Below are positions 11,017-21,321 of a stretch of 64,000 nt of DNA, piece by piece. The notes below the pieces were generated by a model. That model saw only the letters and a program-made list of their open reading frames with translations, ran no database searches and was not told the DNA's origin. The stretch's first letter is position 1. Each line of letters opens with the position of its first letter. Source of the stretch: Lampris incognitus (lineage: Eukaryota > Chordata > Actinopteri > Lampriformes > Lampridae); contig NC_079214.1 in the NCBI RefSeq assembly GCF_029633865.1, forward strand, positions 22,690,873 to 22,754,872. Reading direction: 5' to 3'. The translations under genes and the position numbers were made by a program.

Positions 11017-11725
11017 TAAAAACAATTACATATAAATGTAATAATTCATTCTTAGCATTAGTTTCTGACTGTTCCATGGCACACATGCTGTGAAGATTGA
11101 CTGCGATTCATCTGGTCCAGACATCTGTCGATGTCTTATTCCGACAATGGAAAGCAAAAAAGGGACTCAAGTCCTTTTGCTATACATGCCACAACTACAA
11201 CATACAAGGCATTGTTTACAATACAGGATTACATGTAAAAATGTCAAGCTGACATGTAGTGCTCTCTAAATAATAAACAGTATTTCTTTTTAAGTGGAAA
11301 AAAAACTAAGATCCAGCTCCAGGAGCACATTTTAAAGTATTAAAACAAACACACACAGAGTTGAAATGGCAGTTCTGCAAGGCCATCTACAGTCATCTTG
11401 CAACACAGACAGTATAACACAAAGACCTTCACATAAGAATGAAAATGAGAGAGGCAGTGATATCATCACAGCCGCTCAGAATCGGGATGAAGACGTGCAG
11501 TGATTTTGTTGAGAGCAAGATAGCACAAAACTGGCACTGTGCATGACTGGTTATGTGGGGGTGGGAAAAAAAAACTAACAAAAACAACTCCTCCTGTATT
11601 TTGTGTCTCGCTATCAACAGGAAAGTCATCTCCTGGGATTAGAAAGGAAACTAGCAGTAGAACCTTTTTCTGGGCATCTGGGGACGGCCTTTATTGCCCA
11701 TTTTAGATTGCACCCTGACCATCTT
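11017..11725. other. Intronic stretch without recognised features
   Basis: Nothing recognised on either strand. It lies between the tetranucleotide repeat and a SINE. Confidence 0.4.
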
Positions 11726-11738
11726 CATTTATCATTAT

Positions 11739-12191
11739 TTTTATTTATTTATTTTTAAATGTTCCCCTTTTTTCTCCCCAATTGTATCACGCCATTACCC
11801 CACTCTTTCGAGCCATCCCGGTCGCTGCCTCCACCCCCTCTGCCGAGCTGGGGAGGGCTGCAGACTACCACATGCCTCCTCTGATACATGTGGAGTCGCC
11901 AGCTGCTTCTTTTCACCTGACAGTGAGGAGTTTCGCCAGGGGGACGTAGCGCGTGGGAGGATCACGCTATTCCCTCCAGTTCCCCCTCCTCCCTGAACAG
12001 GCGCCCTGACCGACCAGAGGAGGCACTAGTGCAGCGACCAGGACACATACCTACATCTGGCTTCCCACCCGCAGACGCAGCGAATTGTGTCTGCAGGGAT
12101 GCCCGACCAAGCTGGAGGTCACACGGGGATTCAAACCGCCGATCCCCGTGTTGGTAGGCAATGGAATAGACCGCTATGCTACATGGACACC
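11739..12191 (-). mobile_element. tRNA-derived SINE, family A copy 1
   Basis: Read on the minus strand, the copy starts with a tRNA-like head: an A-box-like 'tagcatagcggtctatt' and a B-box region ending 'ggtttgaatccccgtg'. These are followed by a long unique body and an AT-rich tail. Two more copies lie at 27299-27745 and 57434-57861. The flanks carry a near-perfect 13-bp duplication (catttatcattat at 11726 and catttatcatcat at 12192), as expected for LINE-mediated retroposition. Confidence 0.85.
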
Positions 12192-12417
12192 CATTTATCA
12201 TCATCTTTGGCTGAGATATCGCTACCCACACGTGTGCTTTAATCTTTAGGAGTGTGTACATAAAACTTGTTCCTATGGGTTAATATGAACATCAGTGACT
12301 TAAGTGAAATAATCACTTGTTGTGAAAATGAGGCAATCTTTTAATCCATCTATCAAAACAGTCAAATCCCTGTCATACAGTGACAGGAAAAAAAGCTAAT
12401 CTTGTTCATGACCTTAC

Positions 12418-15400
12418 CTGTACTTCCCAATGTTTTGTAAAACCGGTACTCCAAATGCAGCTGTGGTGCTCTTGATTTGACTGGCTCCTATAAGATGGCA
12501 AAATACAAAACGGGTACTTTATAGAAACTTCTGGAAATTGCAGGAATATGCAATTTTGATCATTCTCATGATAAAAAAAAAAAATCAAGTTAAACTGCCA
12601 TAAGCAACACATTAAACATAGATTCCGCTCGACATCGAAATCATAGGGGTAAAAGCACTGTAACAAAACACAATAGCTATACACCGATCAGCCAATATAT
12701 TAAAATACTACTACTACTACTACTATTACTTTCGGCTGCTCCTGTTAACAGTCACCACAGCAGATCATCCGTTTCCATTTCTTCCTGTCCTCTACATCTT
12801 CCTCCATCACACCAGCCACCTGCATGTCCTCCCTCACCACATCCATAAACCTCCTCTTTGGCCTTCCTCTTTTCCTCTTCCCTGACAGCTCCATATTCAG
12901 CATCCGTCTCCCGATATACCCAGCATCTCTCCTCCACACATGTCCAAGCCATATCAATCTTACCTCTCTTGCTTTGTCTCCAAACCGTCCAACCTGAGTG
13001 GTCCCTCTAATATAATCGTTCCTAATCCTGTCCTTTTTCATCACTCCCAATGCAAATCTTAGCATCTTCAACTCACCCGCCTAATATTGTAGCCACCAAA
13101 ACAGTTCTGATCCATTGAGGTATGGACTCCATAAGACCTCTGAAGATGTCCTCTGGTCTCTTGCACCAAGACATACAGTGGTGCTTGAAAACTTTGTGAA
13201 CCCTTTAGAATTTTCTATATTTCTGCATAAATATGACCTAAAACATCATCAGATTTTCACACAAGTCCTAAAAGTAGATAACGAGAACCCAATTAAACAA
13301 ATGACACAAAAATATTATACTTGGTCATTTATTCATTGAGGAAATTGATCCAATATTACATACTGTCAGTGGCAAAAGTATGTGAACCTCTAGGATTAGC
13401 AGTTAATTTGAAGGTGAAATTAGGGTCAGGTGTTTTCTATCAATGGGATGACAATCAGGTGTGACTGGGCGCCCTGTTTTATTTAAAGAACAGTGATCTA
13501 TCAATGTCTGATCTTCACAACACGTTTGTGGAAGTGTATCATGGCAAGAACAAAGGAGATTTCTGATGACCTCAGAAAAAGCATTGTTGATGCTCATCAG
13601 GCTGGAAAAGGTTACAAAACCAACTCTAAAGAGTCTGGACTCCACCAATCCACAGTTAGACAGATTGTGTACAAATGGAGGAAATTCAAGACCATTGTTA
13701 CCCTCCCCAGGAGTGGTCGACCAGCAAAGATCACTCCAAGAGTAAGGCGTGTAACAGTCAGCCAGGTCACAAAGGAACCCAGGGTAATGTCTAAGCAACT
13801 AAAGGCCTCTCTCACATTGGCTAATGTTAATGTTCATGAGTCCACCATCAGGAGAACACTGAACAACAATGGTGTGCATGGCAGGGTTGCAAGGAGAAAG
13901 CCACTGCTCTCCAAAAAGAACCCGTCTGCAGTTTGCTAAAGATCACATGAACAAGCCAGAAGGCTATTGGAAAAATGTTTTGTGGACGGATGAGACCAAA
14001 ATATAATTTTTGGTTTAAATGAGAAGCCTTATGTTTGAAGCAAGGAAAACACTGCATTACAGCATAAGAACTTTATCCCATCTGTGAAACATGGTGGTGG
14101 TAGTATCATGGTTTGGGCCTGTTTTGCTGCATCTGGGCCAGAATGGCTTGCCATCATTGATGGAACAATGAATTCTGAATTATACCAGCGAATTCTTAAG
14201 GAAAATATCAGGACATCTGTCGGTGAACTGAATCTCAAGAGAACATGAGTCATGCAGCAGGACAACGACCCTAAGCACACAAGTCGTTCTACCAAAGAAT
14301 GGTTAAAGAAGAATAAAGTTAATGTTTTGGAATGGCCAAGTCAAAGTCCTGACCTTAATCCAATCGAAATGTTGTGGAAGGACCTGAAGCGAGCAGTTCA
14401 TGTGAGGAAACCCACCAACATCCCAGAGTTGAAGCTGTTCTGTACGGAGGAATGGGCTAAAATTCCTCCAAGCCAATGTGCAGGACTGATCAACAGTTAC
14501 CAGAAACATTTAGTTGCAGTTATTGCCGCACAAGGGGTATGTAATATTGGATAATTTTCCTCAATAAATAAATAAATGACCAAGTATAATATTTTTGTCT
14601 CATTTGTTTAATTGGGTAATGGATAGATAATGGATGGATGTTTAATTGGGTTCTTGTTATCTACTTTTAGGACTTGTGTGAAAATCTGATGATGTTTTAG
14701 GTCATATTTATGCAGAAATATAGAAAATTCTAAAGGGTTCACAAACTTTCAAGCACCACTGTAGCAGCAGATCCTTTATGTCCTGTAATCTGCAAGGTGA
14801 GGCCCTCCATGGATCAGACTCGTTTTTCCAGCACATCCCACAGATACTCGATCAGATTGAGATCTGGAGAATTTGGAGGGCAGGGCAACATCTTGAACAC
14901 TACATCATGTTCCTCAAACCATTCCCAAACAATTTTCGCAGTGTGGCAGGGCACATCCTGCTGAAAGAGGCCACTGCCATCATGTAACACCGATGGCATG
15001 AAGGGGTGTACCTGGTCTGCAACAATGTTTAGGTAGGTGATGCGTGTCGAAGTAACATCCACATGAATGCCTGGATCCAAGATTTCCCAGCAGAACACTG
15101 CTCAGAGCATCACACCGCTTCCACCGGCTTGCCTTCTTCCCATAGTGCATCCTGGTGCCATCTCCTCCCCTGGTAAACAACGCACACGCACCCAGCTGTC
15201 CACATGATGTAAAAGAAAATGTGATTCATCAGACCAGGCCACCTTCTACCACTGCTCCATGGTCCTGTTCTGACGCTCACATGCCTATTGTATGTGCTTT
15301 AGACAGTAGACAGGGGGTCATCATGGAAACTCTGACCAGTCTGCGGCTACACAGCCCCATACACAGCAAGCTGCAATGCACTGTGTATTCTGACACCTGT

Positions 15401-15825
15401 CTATCATAGCCAACATTAACTTTTTCAGCAATTTGAGCTACAGTTGCTCTTCTGTGGGATCGGACCAGACAGGCTACTCTTCGCTCCCCATGCACATCAA
15501 TGAGCGTTGGGCACCCATGCGCCTGTTGTCCTTCCTTTGACCACTTTTGATAGCTACTGACCACCGCATACTGGGAACACCCCAGAAGACCTACTGTTTT
15601 GGAGATGTTCTGACCCAGTCATTTAGTTATCACAATTTGACCTTTGTCGAAGTCACTCAGGTCCTTATGCATGCCCATTTTTCCTGCTTCCAACACATCA
15701 ACTTCAAGAACTGACTGTTCAATTCCTGCCTAATATATCACACCCCTTGACAGGTGCCAATATAACAAGATAATCAATGTTATTCATGTACCTGTCAATG
15801 GTTTTAATGTTTTGGCTGATCAGTT

Positions 15826-15906
<81 letters not shown>

Positions 15907-18089
15907 GCAGTGCCACGTTTCCATAACATTTTGTAAAGAACATTTTCAGCATATTCGCTGCATTGATAATTTCAAGTTTGATAATCATTTTCTGGTACAA
16001 TGCTTAAAAACTAATCTGGGAATATTCAAAATTAGCAATTCTGTTGTATTTAGAAAAGCCTACAACTGTAAAAACAATTGGCTTGAACTTTGCTTTTGGT
16101 GGCATGATTCCTGTTCAAAACTGCCGGAAAGAATCCAAAATTTGTCATGCCTAACTCCCATGGGCTGATCTAAAATTGCCTTGAAAACTTGGCCTTTGTG
16201 GAATATTACTTATATGTTTAACATGAGACTGTAGGACAGATTCTAGTTCTCAAAAACTCTCATTTAAAACCACTTGAAGGTTCTGTACCACACAGTGGTT
16301 CTCAAATCCAGTGAACAGTACTGTAACCCTCCCCCAATCAATCTAGAAAAGTACAACTTAATTAAATAGTGAAGTAGATGTAAAATAACAATATAGTAGA
16401 ATGACATACAGAACCCCAGAACCCATTTTTTATTCTGCCAGGTAGTTAGTTCATTATGTTCACCTGCAGTGCCAGGCCTAAAAACTTCCTTATTAGACAG
16501 GTGGAATACTTGGCAGAGTAGAAAACCAATAGTACTGCTGGCCCAGAGGACCAGAGTTGAGAACCTCTGCTCTGAGGAAGCAGCTGAAAACTATTATTTG
16601 GTTAATTCTTTTCTTAAATTCCAACTTTCGTGTGCTTCATGCTTTGATGTGTAAAACTCCTCGGGGCGCCATCATGAGGCCATGACTCATTTCCAGTCCA
16701 AAGATAAAAAAAAAAACCCAACCCCTAGCCCAGCATCAAAACGCACATTTACCTCCAACACCAGAACAGTACTGCTGAGCAACCTTTTCAAAACGTACGT
16801 TCATAAATTTTGTACACCTACACCAGGGGTGGCCAACCATGTGCCATGGACAACCAGGGGTATGCAGGTTTTCATTCCAGCTGGACTCCACACCAGGTGA
16901 TTTCACTGATTAGCAACCCTTCAACCAAAGAGGAAGAATGTACCAATGAAATTACCTGGTGTGGAATCGGGTTGGAATGAAAACCTGCATACACATGGCT
17001 CTCCATGGCACATGGTTAGCCACCGCTGACCTACACCTTAGGCAGCTTCTCAAACCTCAATGTTGTATTGGTGTACAAGTGGACATAATGATGGTGGTCA
17101 TACATTGGAGCAGTAATAACTATTTTACAGCAAATCTCTCCTCACAAGTAGTGTACTGTGGGATTGGTAGTATGACTGCAACAACCAAAGTTGATATTCA
17201 ACCACTTTATTCGTCCACCAGAAAATAAACTGTGCACTTACCAATTTAATAGCTACATACTCATTGGTGTACAGATTTTTACCTGAAAAAAAGAAAAAAG
17301 TACATTTTAGATTTAGAAAAAAAAAATACCCCACTACTTTTCCTTGGAATTCTTAATTTCTTGGGTAATATTTATCTCCTCAATCTTTGAAGGAAGTCCT
17401 ACTCACAGCCATTTTAGATATTCACATTGAAACATATATTGTACTTATTATATTTGTTCTATGACAGCAGTGACCTTAACTTGTCAAATTGGAGTAGATT
17501 GAGGAGAGTCCTACTGACACCAATGGTCTGTTTATTCTGACTTTAGTGATTCCTTACCCACAGGTTCATTGGGAAGGTGATTAGTACATGTTTATTAAAG
17601 AATCAGCAACCTGTCAGCATACTGCCAGAATTTCCATGTATGAGAAATCTGATCACACTTTATTCAAACCCTCTAATTGCTTCCTTTGTCTATGCTACGG
17701 TAAAGTTTAAAAAAGACTGTCTTTTCTACATATCTTAAGTGGGAAATTGTGTTAATATTTGTTTTCCTTTACAGCTGGCCTCATCAAATGAAATATTCTA
17801 TAACTAAAATACTGATGACCTTATATGTAGCTTTTTTTAACAGTTATGGAATTACATTTTTGTTGCATCAAACTTGCAACCGAGGATTTATACACAGCTT
17901 ACCAAGTTTCAGCTCGCCAAAGTTGCCACAGCCAATTTTCTTGCCCACACGAAAATTTGGTCCCACCATAAGAACCCCAGAGGAGCTGGAAGAACCGGAG
18001 GGCCGTGAAGAATGTCCGCTGCGGTTTCCTTGTGAAACTTTGGTGCTCCTTGTAGGTCGTTCACCATACTTGTCTCTTTGCTGATCCAT
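12418..18089 (-). CDS. csnk1g1: Casein kinase 1 gamma-1, first three coding exons (gene continues beyond the left edge)
   Basis: Encodes the N-terminus of a CK1-gamma Ser/Thr kinase, a membrane-anchored kinase known to act in Wnt co-receptor phosphorylation. Coding exons on the minus strand are 17903-18089, 17242-17282 and 12418-12487, all with AG acceptors and GTAAG donors. The start codon is 18089-18087. Phases join exactly: 187 nt leaves one base, completed by the 41-nt exon, and the 70-nt exon again ends in phase 1. Exon 1 has a Ser-rich leader, then '[17 protein letters not shown]', the glycine-rich ATP loop. The second exon holds 'EYVAIKL' with the catalytic Lys at about residue 75. The third holds '[14 protein letters not shown]'. 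The leader '[16 protein letters not shown]' best matches my memory of the gamma-1 paralogue rather than gamma-2 or gamma-3. The activation loop and palmitoylated C-terminus are outside the window. Confidence 0.93.
12706..13074 (-). mobile_element. 5'-truncated RTE-like LINE fragment inserted in the Tc1
   Basis: The minus strand encodes the end of a LINE ORF2: '[19 protein letters not shown]', '[11 protein letters not shown]' and 'EDRKKWKRM', followed by a 3' end with 'gaaagtaatagtagtagta'. The same C-terminus occurs near 45.5 kb and 53.4 kb. The 'GRPKRR...DR.KW' signature resembles RTE-clade LINEs; the clade is inference. The 3' end of the LINE faces left. Confidence 0.8.
13176..14761 (+). 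mobile_element. Tc1-like transposon (family A), nested in the family B Tc1
   Basis: 1586 bp flanked by TA on both sides (13174-13175, 14762-14763). It has long inverted repeats beginning 'cagtggtgcttgaaa', which extend well beyond 100 bp ('gggttc', 'tatttatgcagaaatata' and 'catcatcagattttcacaca' all recur inverted). It interrupts the neighbouring Tc1 cleanly, so it is the younger of the two. Its transposase is broken. Confidence 0.92.
13541..14554 (+). pseudogene. Tc1-like transposase, frameshifted
   Basis: The cut-and-paste transposase of the family A Tc1. The start '[13 protein letters not shown]' opens a paired-like helix-turn-helix N-terminus that runs to about 13939. A one-base shift near 13920 then leads to 'WTDETK', containing the first Asp of the DDE triad, with a stop soon after. 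The final frame (14252-14554) holds 'QQDNDPKH' (second Asp) and '[11 protein letters not shown]' (Glu), followed by the family C-terminus. At least two shifts and one nonsense codon make it inactive. Confidence 0.9.
14780..15681 (-). pseudogene. Tc1-like transposase of family B, decayed
   Basis: The minus strand begins '[14 protein letters not shown]' near 15681, where a Trp-like position has become TGA. It continues with '[15 protein letters not shown]' (helix-turn-helix region), then through frameshifts to '[13 protein letters not shown]' (second catalytic Asp) and '[12 protein letters not shown]' (Glu) near 14850. Multiple stops and shifts preclude activity. The N-terminus is cut off from the left terminus by the nested elements. 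Confidence 0.85.
15829..15904. repeat. (CA)38 dinucleotide microsatellite
   Basis: An uninterrupted CA run of 76 nt that begins two bases after the right terminus and TA of the family B Tc1. Confidence 0.97.
15905..16815. other. csnk1g1 intron, nothing recognised
   Basis: Unique-looking intronic DNA between the CA repeat and a hAT MITE. No exon, RNA gene or repeat family recognised. Confidence 0.4.
16824..17028. mobile_element. Palindromic non-autonomous hAT element (MITE)
   Basis: 205 bp flanked by a perfect 8-bp duplication, ACCTACAC, at 16816-16823 and 17029-17036. The ends are inverted (caggggtggccaacc against cagcggtggctaacc), and most of the length is complementary to itself: 'catgtgccatgga', 'tgcaggttttcattcca' and 'ccacaccaggt' all recur inverted. 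The TSD length and CAGGGG-type ends fit the hAT superfamily. It has no coding capacity. Confidence 0.9.
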
Positions 18090-18304
18090 TGTGTGAACAG
18101 GCTGGCGGATGCCTGGGGAGATCTATACGAAGGCCCCGTGGGCTGGGCACCACCACCAGCCCTTGTCACTGGCAGCACAAGGATGGTGCAGTCGAAGTCA
18201 TGGGACAAAGGCTCGCACTGATAGATGGTAGTCCTTCTCTGCTGTCTCCACCCTGGCACCTCTAAAACTTGTTGCACAGGCTGGGCTTTGGCCTAGACAT
18301 TGGG
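18090..18304 (-). other. csnk1g1: csnk1g1 5' untranslated part of the first coding exon
   Basis: Upstream of the start codon at 18089, minus-strand sequence runs to an acceptor whose AG lies at 18305-18306, preceded by a good pyrimidine tract (cttttctctcctgtgctag). This implies that the coding exon begins with a 5'UTR of about 215 nt and that at least one non-coding exon lies further upstream. Confidence 0.6.
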
Positions 18305-19079
18305 CTAGCACAGGAGAGAAAAGGTGGAGGACAAACAGTCAACACAATGATAAATTTGTCACAAGTTGAAAATCTGATATGACATGAAGATGTCCTTAAC
18401 TGCCGACATAGCTCACTATCTAAACATTCCCTTCAGGGTTGAGGAGGCTTCCTTGTAGGGTTGTTTTCCTGATGTATACAATTTTTACATGGAGTGGAAC
18501 CGTTTCAAAAGTAATGGTTCATCAGTATCTGCTACTGTCAAACTGAATTGTTTTGTGTATTTGGTGAAAAACAAAAAAAAATTTTTTTTTTTTGCTTATT
18601 ATTGGTTAAGCGTTACAAAGTCATTGTTTTTGGTGACAATAGGCTCAACTTAAGTGGCAATCCTGAAGATTCTGGTGGCATTCTTTTTTTGACAGGATTA
18701 GTTTCTAAACCACTAACTAGTTTGCCTGCCACAAAACTGGAACACAGAGTTTGTTCGGCCTATGATCTCTGGTGGACCAACCGCTGCTGGGTGATGTATA
18801 ACACCTTTGTGATGCTTGGGATTTTTGCCAAGATTGTCGCCACCGTCACACATTTGTATTTCTCCGTATTACTACAAATGCAAACGCTTCCATCAATGGT
18901 CGATAGGCTGAATCGTCATTGTGTCACCTTGTTTGGCAAAAGAAGGTAACTTAAACATTTAATTAAGTGAGAATCTTTGACATTGTTACTTTAATATAAG
19001 TTGTAAAGTGCATCACCACACCTGGCAACTCTGAATAAGTACAGTATAGCGCCATATAATTACTGTAAGGAAAGAAGGC
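18305..19079. other. csnk1g1 5'UTR intron, nothing recognised
   Basis: A plus-strand frame of 133 codons (18548-18949) shows no domain, no credible splice context and poly-T-encoded residues, so it is not called a gene. Confidence 0.4.
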
Positions 19080-19352
19080 CCACAGCGCTTAAAGCTCAAA
19101 TCTACGATTTCTCTTCATTAATAAATTGTTATTTTATCCATCTGGACCATGGAATTAAGTAACTGGCAGCCTAACCATGACTGGAGATACTCTCCAATCT
19201 TTGCATAACCCTGCTGAAATTTGTGGGCTGGGTTGCACCAACTGGTACAGCAGCAAACATGTACTCGCTGGAAACAACTCCAGCAAGATATAAAAATATT
19301 GCAACATGATGCTGATGTAGAGAGCCTTCTGTTGGACAGACAATATTACTGT
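19080..19352 (-). repeat. Copy of an unnamed dispersed repeat
   Basis: The reverse complement of this segment shares landmarks with about 6725-6925 (plus). Its upstream part (about 19300-19360) matches 541-620 (plus) and parts of 300-360 and 21560-21620. The copy at 19.1-19.35 kb links both modules and so looks the most complete. No coding capacity is evident. Confidence 0.55.
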
Positions 19353-19360
19353 AGAGCACT

Positions 19361-19720
19361 TAAGGCTGGGAAATATATCTATATTAAATCAATATTTTGA
19401 TATAAGCCTAGATATCATCTGGGATTTTGGACATCGTAATATGACATAAGTGTTGTCTTTTCCTGGTTTTGAAGGCTGCATTACAGTAAAGAGATGCAAT
19501 TGTCCGAACTTATAAGACTGTTTTAGTTGTTATATTACTTGTCTCTACCTGTTTAGACATCATAGCCACATTACTAATGAGTGTTGATCAAAAATGTCAT
19601 TGTGTAAATATTTTGCAAGACCACCAAAAAAGTAATCTCTACAATATCGTCAAAATATCGATAGAGGTATTCGGTCAAATATATTGTAATATTCGATTCT
19701 GTCCATACTGTCCAACCCTA
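19361..19720. mobile_element. Non-autonomous hAT-like MITE
   Basis: 360 bp of AT-rich sequence with ends 'taaggctggg' and (opposite strand) 'tagggttgga'. It is flanked by AGAGCACT (19353-19360) and AGAGCAGT (19721-19728), an 8-bp duplication with one mismatch. The interior is rich in 'atattg'/'aatatc' words, as in many teleost hAT MITEs. A Tc1 lies 19 bp to the right. Confidence 0.75.
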
Positions 19721-19739
19721 AGAGCAGTGTTGCAATATA

Positions 19740-21319
19740 TACTGCTCAAAAAAATAAAGGGAACACCTAAAAACACAATATAGACCTCGATGAATGAAAT
19801 ATTTCAGCTGAAAATCTTTATTTATTAGACAGAGGAATGTGTTTAGAGCAAAATAACCTAAGAATGATCAATGGAAATCAAAATCATTAGCCCATTAAGG
19901 TCTGGATTCAGACTCATACTCAAAATCAAAGTGGAAAATGAGAACATAGGCTGATCCAACTTCTGTGGAAATTCTTCAAGACGATTCAAAATGAGGCTCA
20001 GTAGTGTGTGTGGCCTCCACGTGCCTGTATGCACTCCCTACAACGTCTGGGCATGCTCCTGATGAGACGACGGATGGTCTCCTGAGGGATCTCCTCCCAG
20101 ACCTGGATCAGGGCATCGGTCAACTCCTGGACAGTCTGTGGTGCGACATCACGTTGGCGGATGGTACGAGACATGATGTCCCAGAGGTGCTCGATTGGAT
20201 TCAGGTCTGGGGAACGTGCAGGCCGGTCCATAGCATCAATGCCCTCGACATACAGGAACTGCTGACACACTCTGGCCACATGAGGACGAGCATTGTCATG
20301 CATGAGCAGGAACCCAGGGCCCACTGCACCAGCATATGGTCTGACAATGGGTCTGAGGATCTCATCCCGGTACCTAATGGCAGTCATGGTACCTCTGGCT
20401 AGCACGTAGAGGTCTGTGCGGCCCTCCAAGGATATGCCTCCCCAGACCATCACCGACTCACCGCCAAACCGGTCATGCTGGAAGATGTTGCAGGCAGCAG
20501 AACGTTCTCCACAGCGTCTCCAGACTCTCTCACGTCTGTCACATGTGTTCAGTGTGAACTTGCTCTCATCTGTGAAGAGCACAGGGCGCCAATGGCGAAT
20601 CTGCCAACCAAGATGTTCTCTGGCAAAGGTCAATCGGGCTGCACGGTGTTGGGCTGTGAGCACAGGCCCCAATTGTGGACGTCGGGCCCTCATACCATCC
20701 TCATGCATTCTGTTTCTCACTGCTTGAGCAGAAACCTGCACATTAGTGGCCTGTTGAAGGTCGTTTTGTAGGGCTCCGGCAGTGCTCCTCCTGTTCCTCC
20801 TTGCACAAAGGACCAGATAGCGATCCTGCTGCGGGGTTGTTGTCCTCCTGCGGTCCCCTCCACGTCTCCTGGTGTACTGGCCTGTCTCCTGGTACCTCCT
20901 CCATGCTCTGGACACTGTGCTGGGAGACACATCAAATCTTCTTGCCACAGCACGCATTGATGTGCCATCCTGGATGAGCTGCACTACCTGAGCAACTTCT
21001 GTAGGTTGCAGATACCGCCTCATGCCACCTCTAGTGGTGAGGGCACTAGCAAAATGAAAAACTAACCAAAGATCGGCCAGAAAAGATGAGGACAGGCAAA
21101 TGGTCTGTGGCCACCACCTGCAAATCCATTCCTTTTATAGGGGTTGTCTTGCAAATTGTCTAATTTCCACCTGGTGGAAATTAGACAATTTACCAACAGG
21201 TGAAATTGAGTCACAAATCAGTGTTGCTTCCTAACTGGACAGGTTGATATCTCAAAAGTGTGATTGACTTGGAGCTACATTGCATTGCTTATGTGTTCCC
21301 TTTATTTTTTTGAGCAGTG
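19740..21319 (-). mobile_element. Structurally complete Tc1-like transposon
   Basis: 1580 bp between TA dinucleotides (19738-19739 and 21320-21321). The terminal inverted repeats are near identical for about 28 bp: 'actgctcaaaaaaataaagg' on the left and the same text on the opposite strand at the right. The first base of the left end differs from the right (T against C). It contains one uninterrupted transposase gene on the minus strand. It sits in the 5'UTR intron of csnk1g1, in the same orientation as the gene. Confidence 0.95.
19998..21023 (-). CDS. Tc1-like transposase, intact 341 codons
   Basis: A DNA transposase that binds the element's inverted repeats and catalyses cut-and-paste movement into TA sites. 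The N-terminal third has a helix-turn-helix ('[19 protein letters not shown]') followed by a basic linker ([11 protein letters not shown]) and a second DNA-binding helical segment. The catalytic domain has all three acidic residues of a DD34E triad: 'LFTDESKF', 'MHDNARPH' and '[12 protein letters not shown]'. The length is normal for the family, the frame has no stops or shifts, and the start at 21023 opens with 'MRRYLQ'. The codons look GC-richer than the surrounding intron, consistent with recent arrival. Activity cannot be judged from sequence alone. Confidence 0.95.
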   Translation of the reverse strand: MRRYLQPTEVAQVVQLIQDGTSMRAVARRFDVSPSTVSRAWRRYQETGQYTRRRGGDRRRTTTPQQDRYLVLCARRNRRSTAGALQNDLQQATNVQVSAQAVRNRMHEDGMRARRPQLGPVLTAQHRAARLTFAREHLGWQIRHWRPVLFTDESKFTLNTCDRRERVWRRCGERSAACNIFQHDRFGGESVMVWGGISLEGRTDLYVLARGTMTAIRYRDEILRPIVRPYAGAVGPGFLLMHDNARPHVARVCQQFLYVEGIDAMDRPARSPDLNPIEHLWDIMSRTIRQRDVAPQTVQELTDALIQVWEEIPQETIRRLIRSMPRRCRECIQARGGHTHY

Positions 21320-21321
21320 TA

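Larger units (their letters stand above)
12682..15825 (-). mobile_element. Tc1-like transposon (family B), interrupted by a LINE fragment and a second Tc1
   Basis: Inverted ends are recognisable: 'caccgatcagccaat' at 12682 and, on the other strand at the right end, 'actgatcagccaaaacattaaaa'. Both sides carry a TA (12680-12681 and 15826-15827). Subtracting the nested LINE (12706-13074) and the nested Tc1 (13176-14761) leaves about 1.2 kb, the usual length of a Tc1 element. A decayed transposase lies on the minus strand. A related copy sits at 37836-39097. Confidence 0.85.

Noticed and set aside
11964-12261. Minus-strand 99-codon frame, with similar frames near 27.5 kb and 57.7 kb
   Set aside because: All three are the same SINE body translated. 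The similarity between them is repeat similarity, not a protein family.
15719-16168. Open frames on both strands made of alternating Cys-Val or Thr-His
   Set aside because: They are translations of the (CA)38 microsatellite, not genes.
18548-18949. 133-codon plus-strand frame
   Set aside because: No domain or repeat similarity was recognised, its start is in a poly-T-derived stretch, and there is no splice or promoter context.
20004-20771. Plus-strand frames of about 100-130 codons at 20004-20402, 20416-20727 and 20475-20771
   Set aside because: They are antisense shadows of the intact Tc1 transposase on the minus strand.
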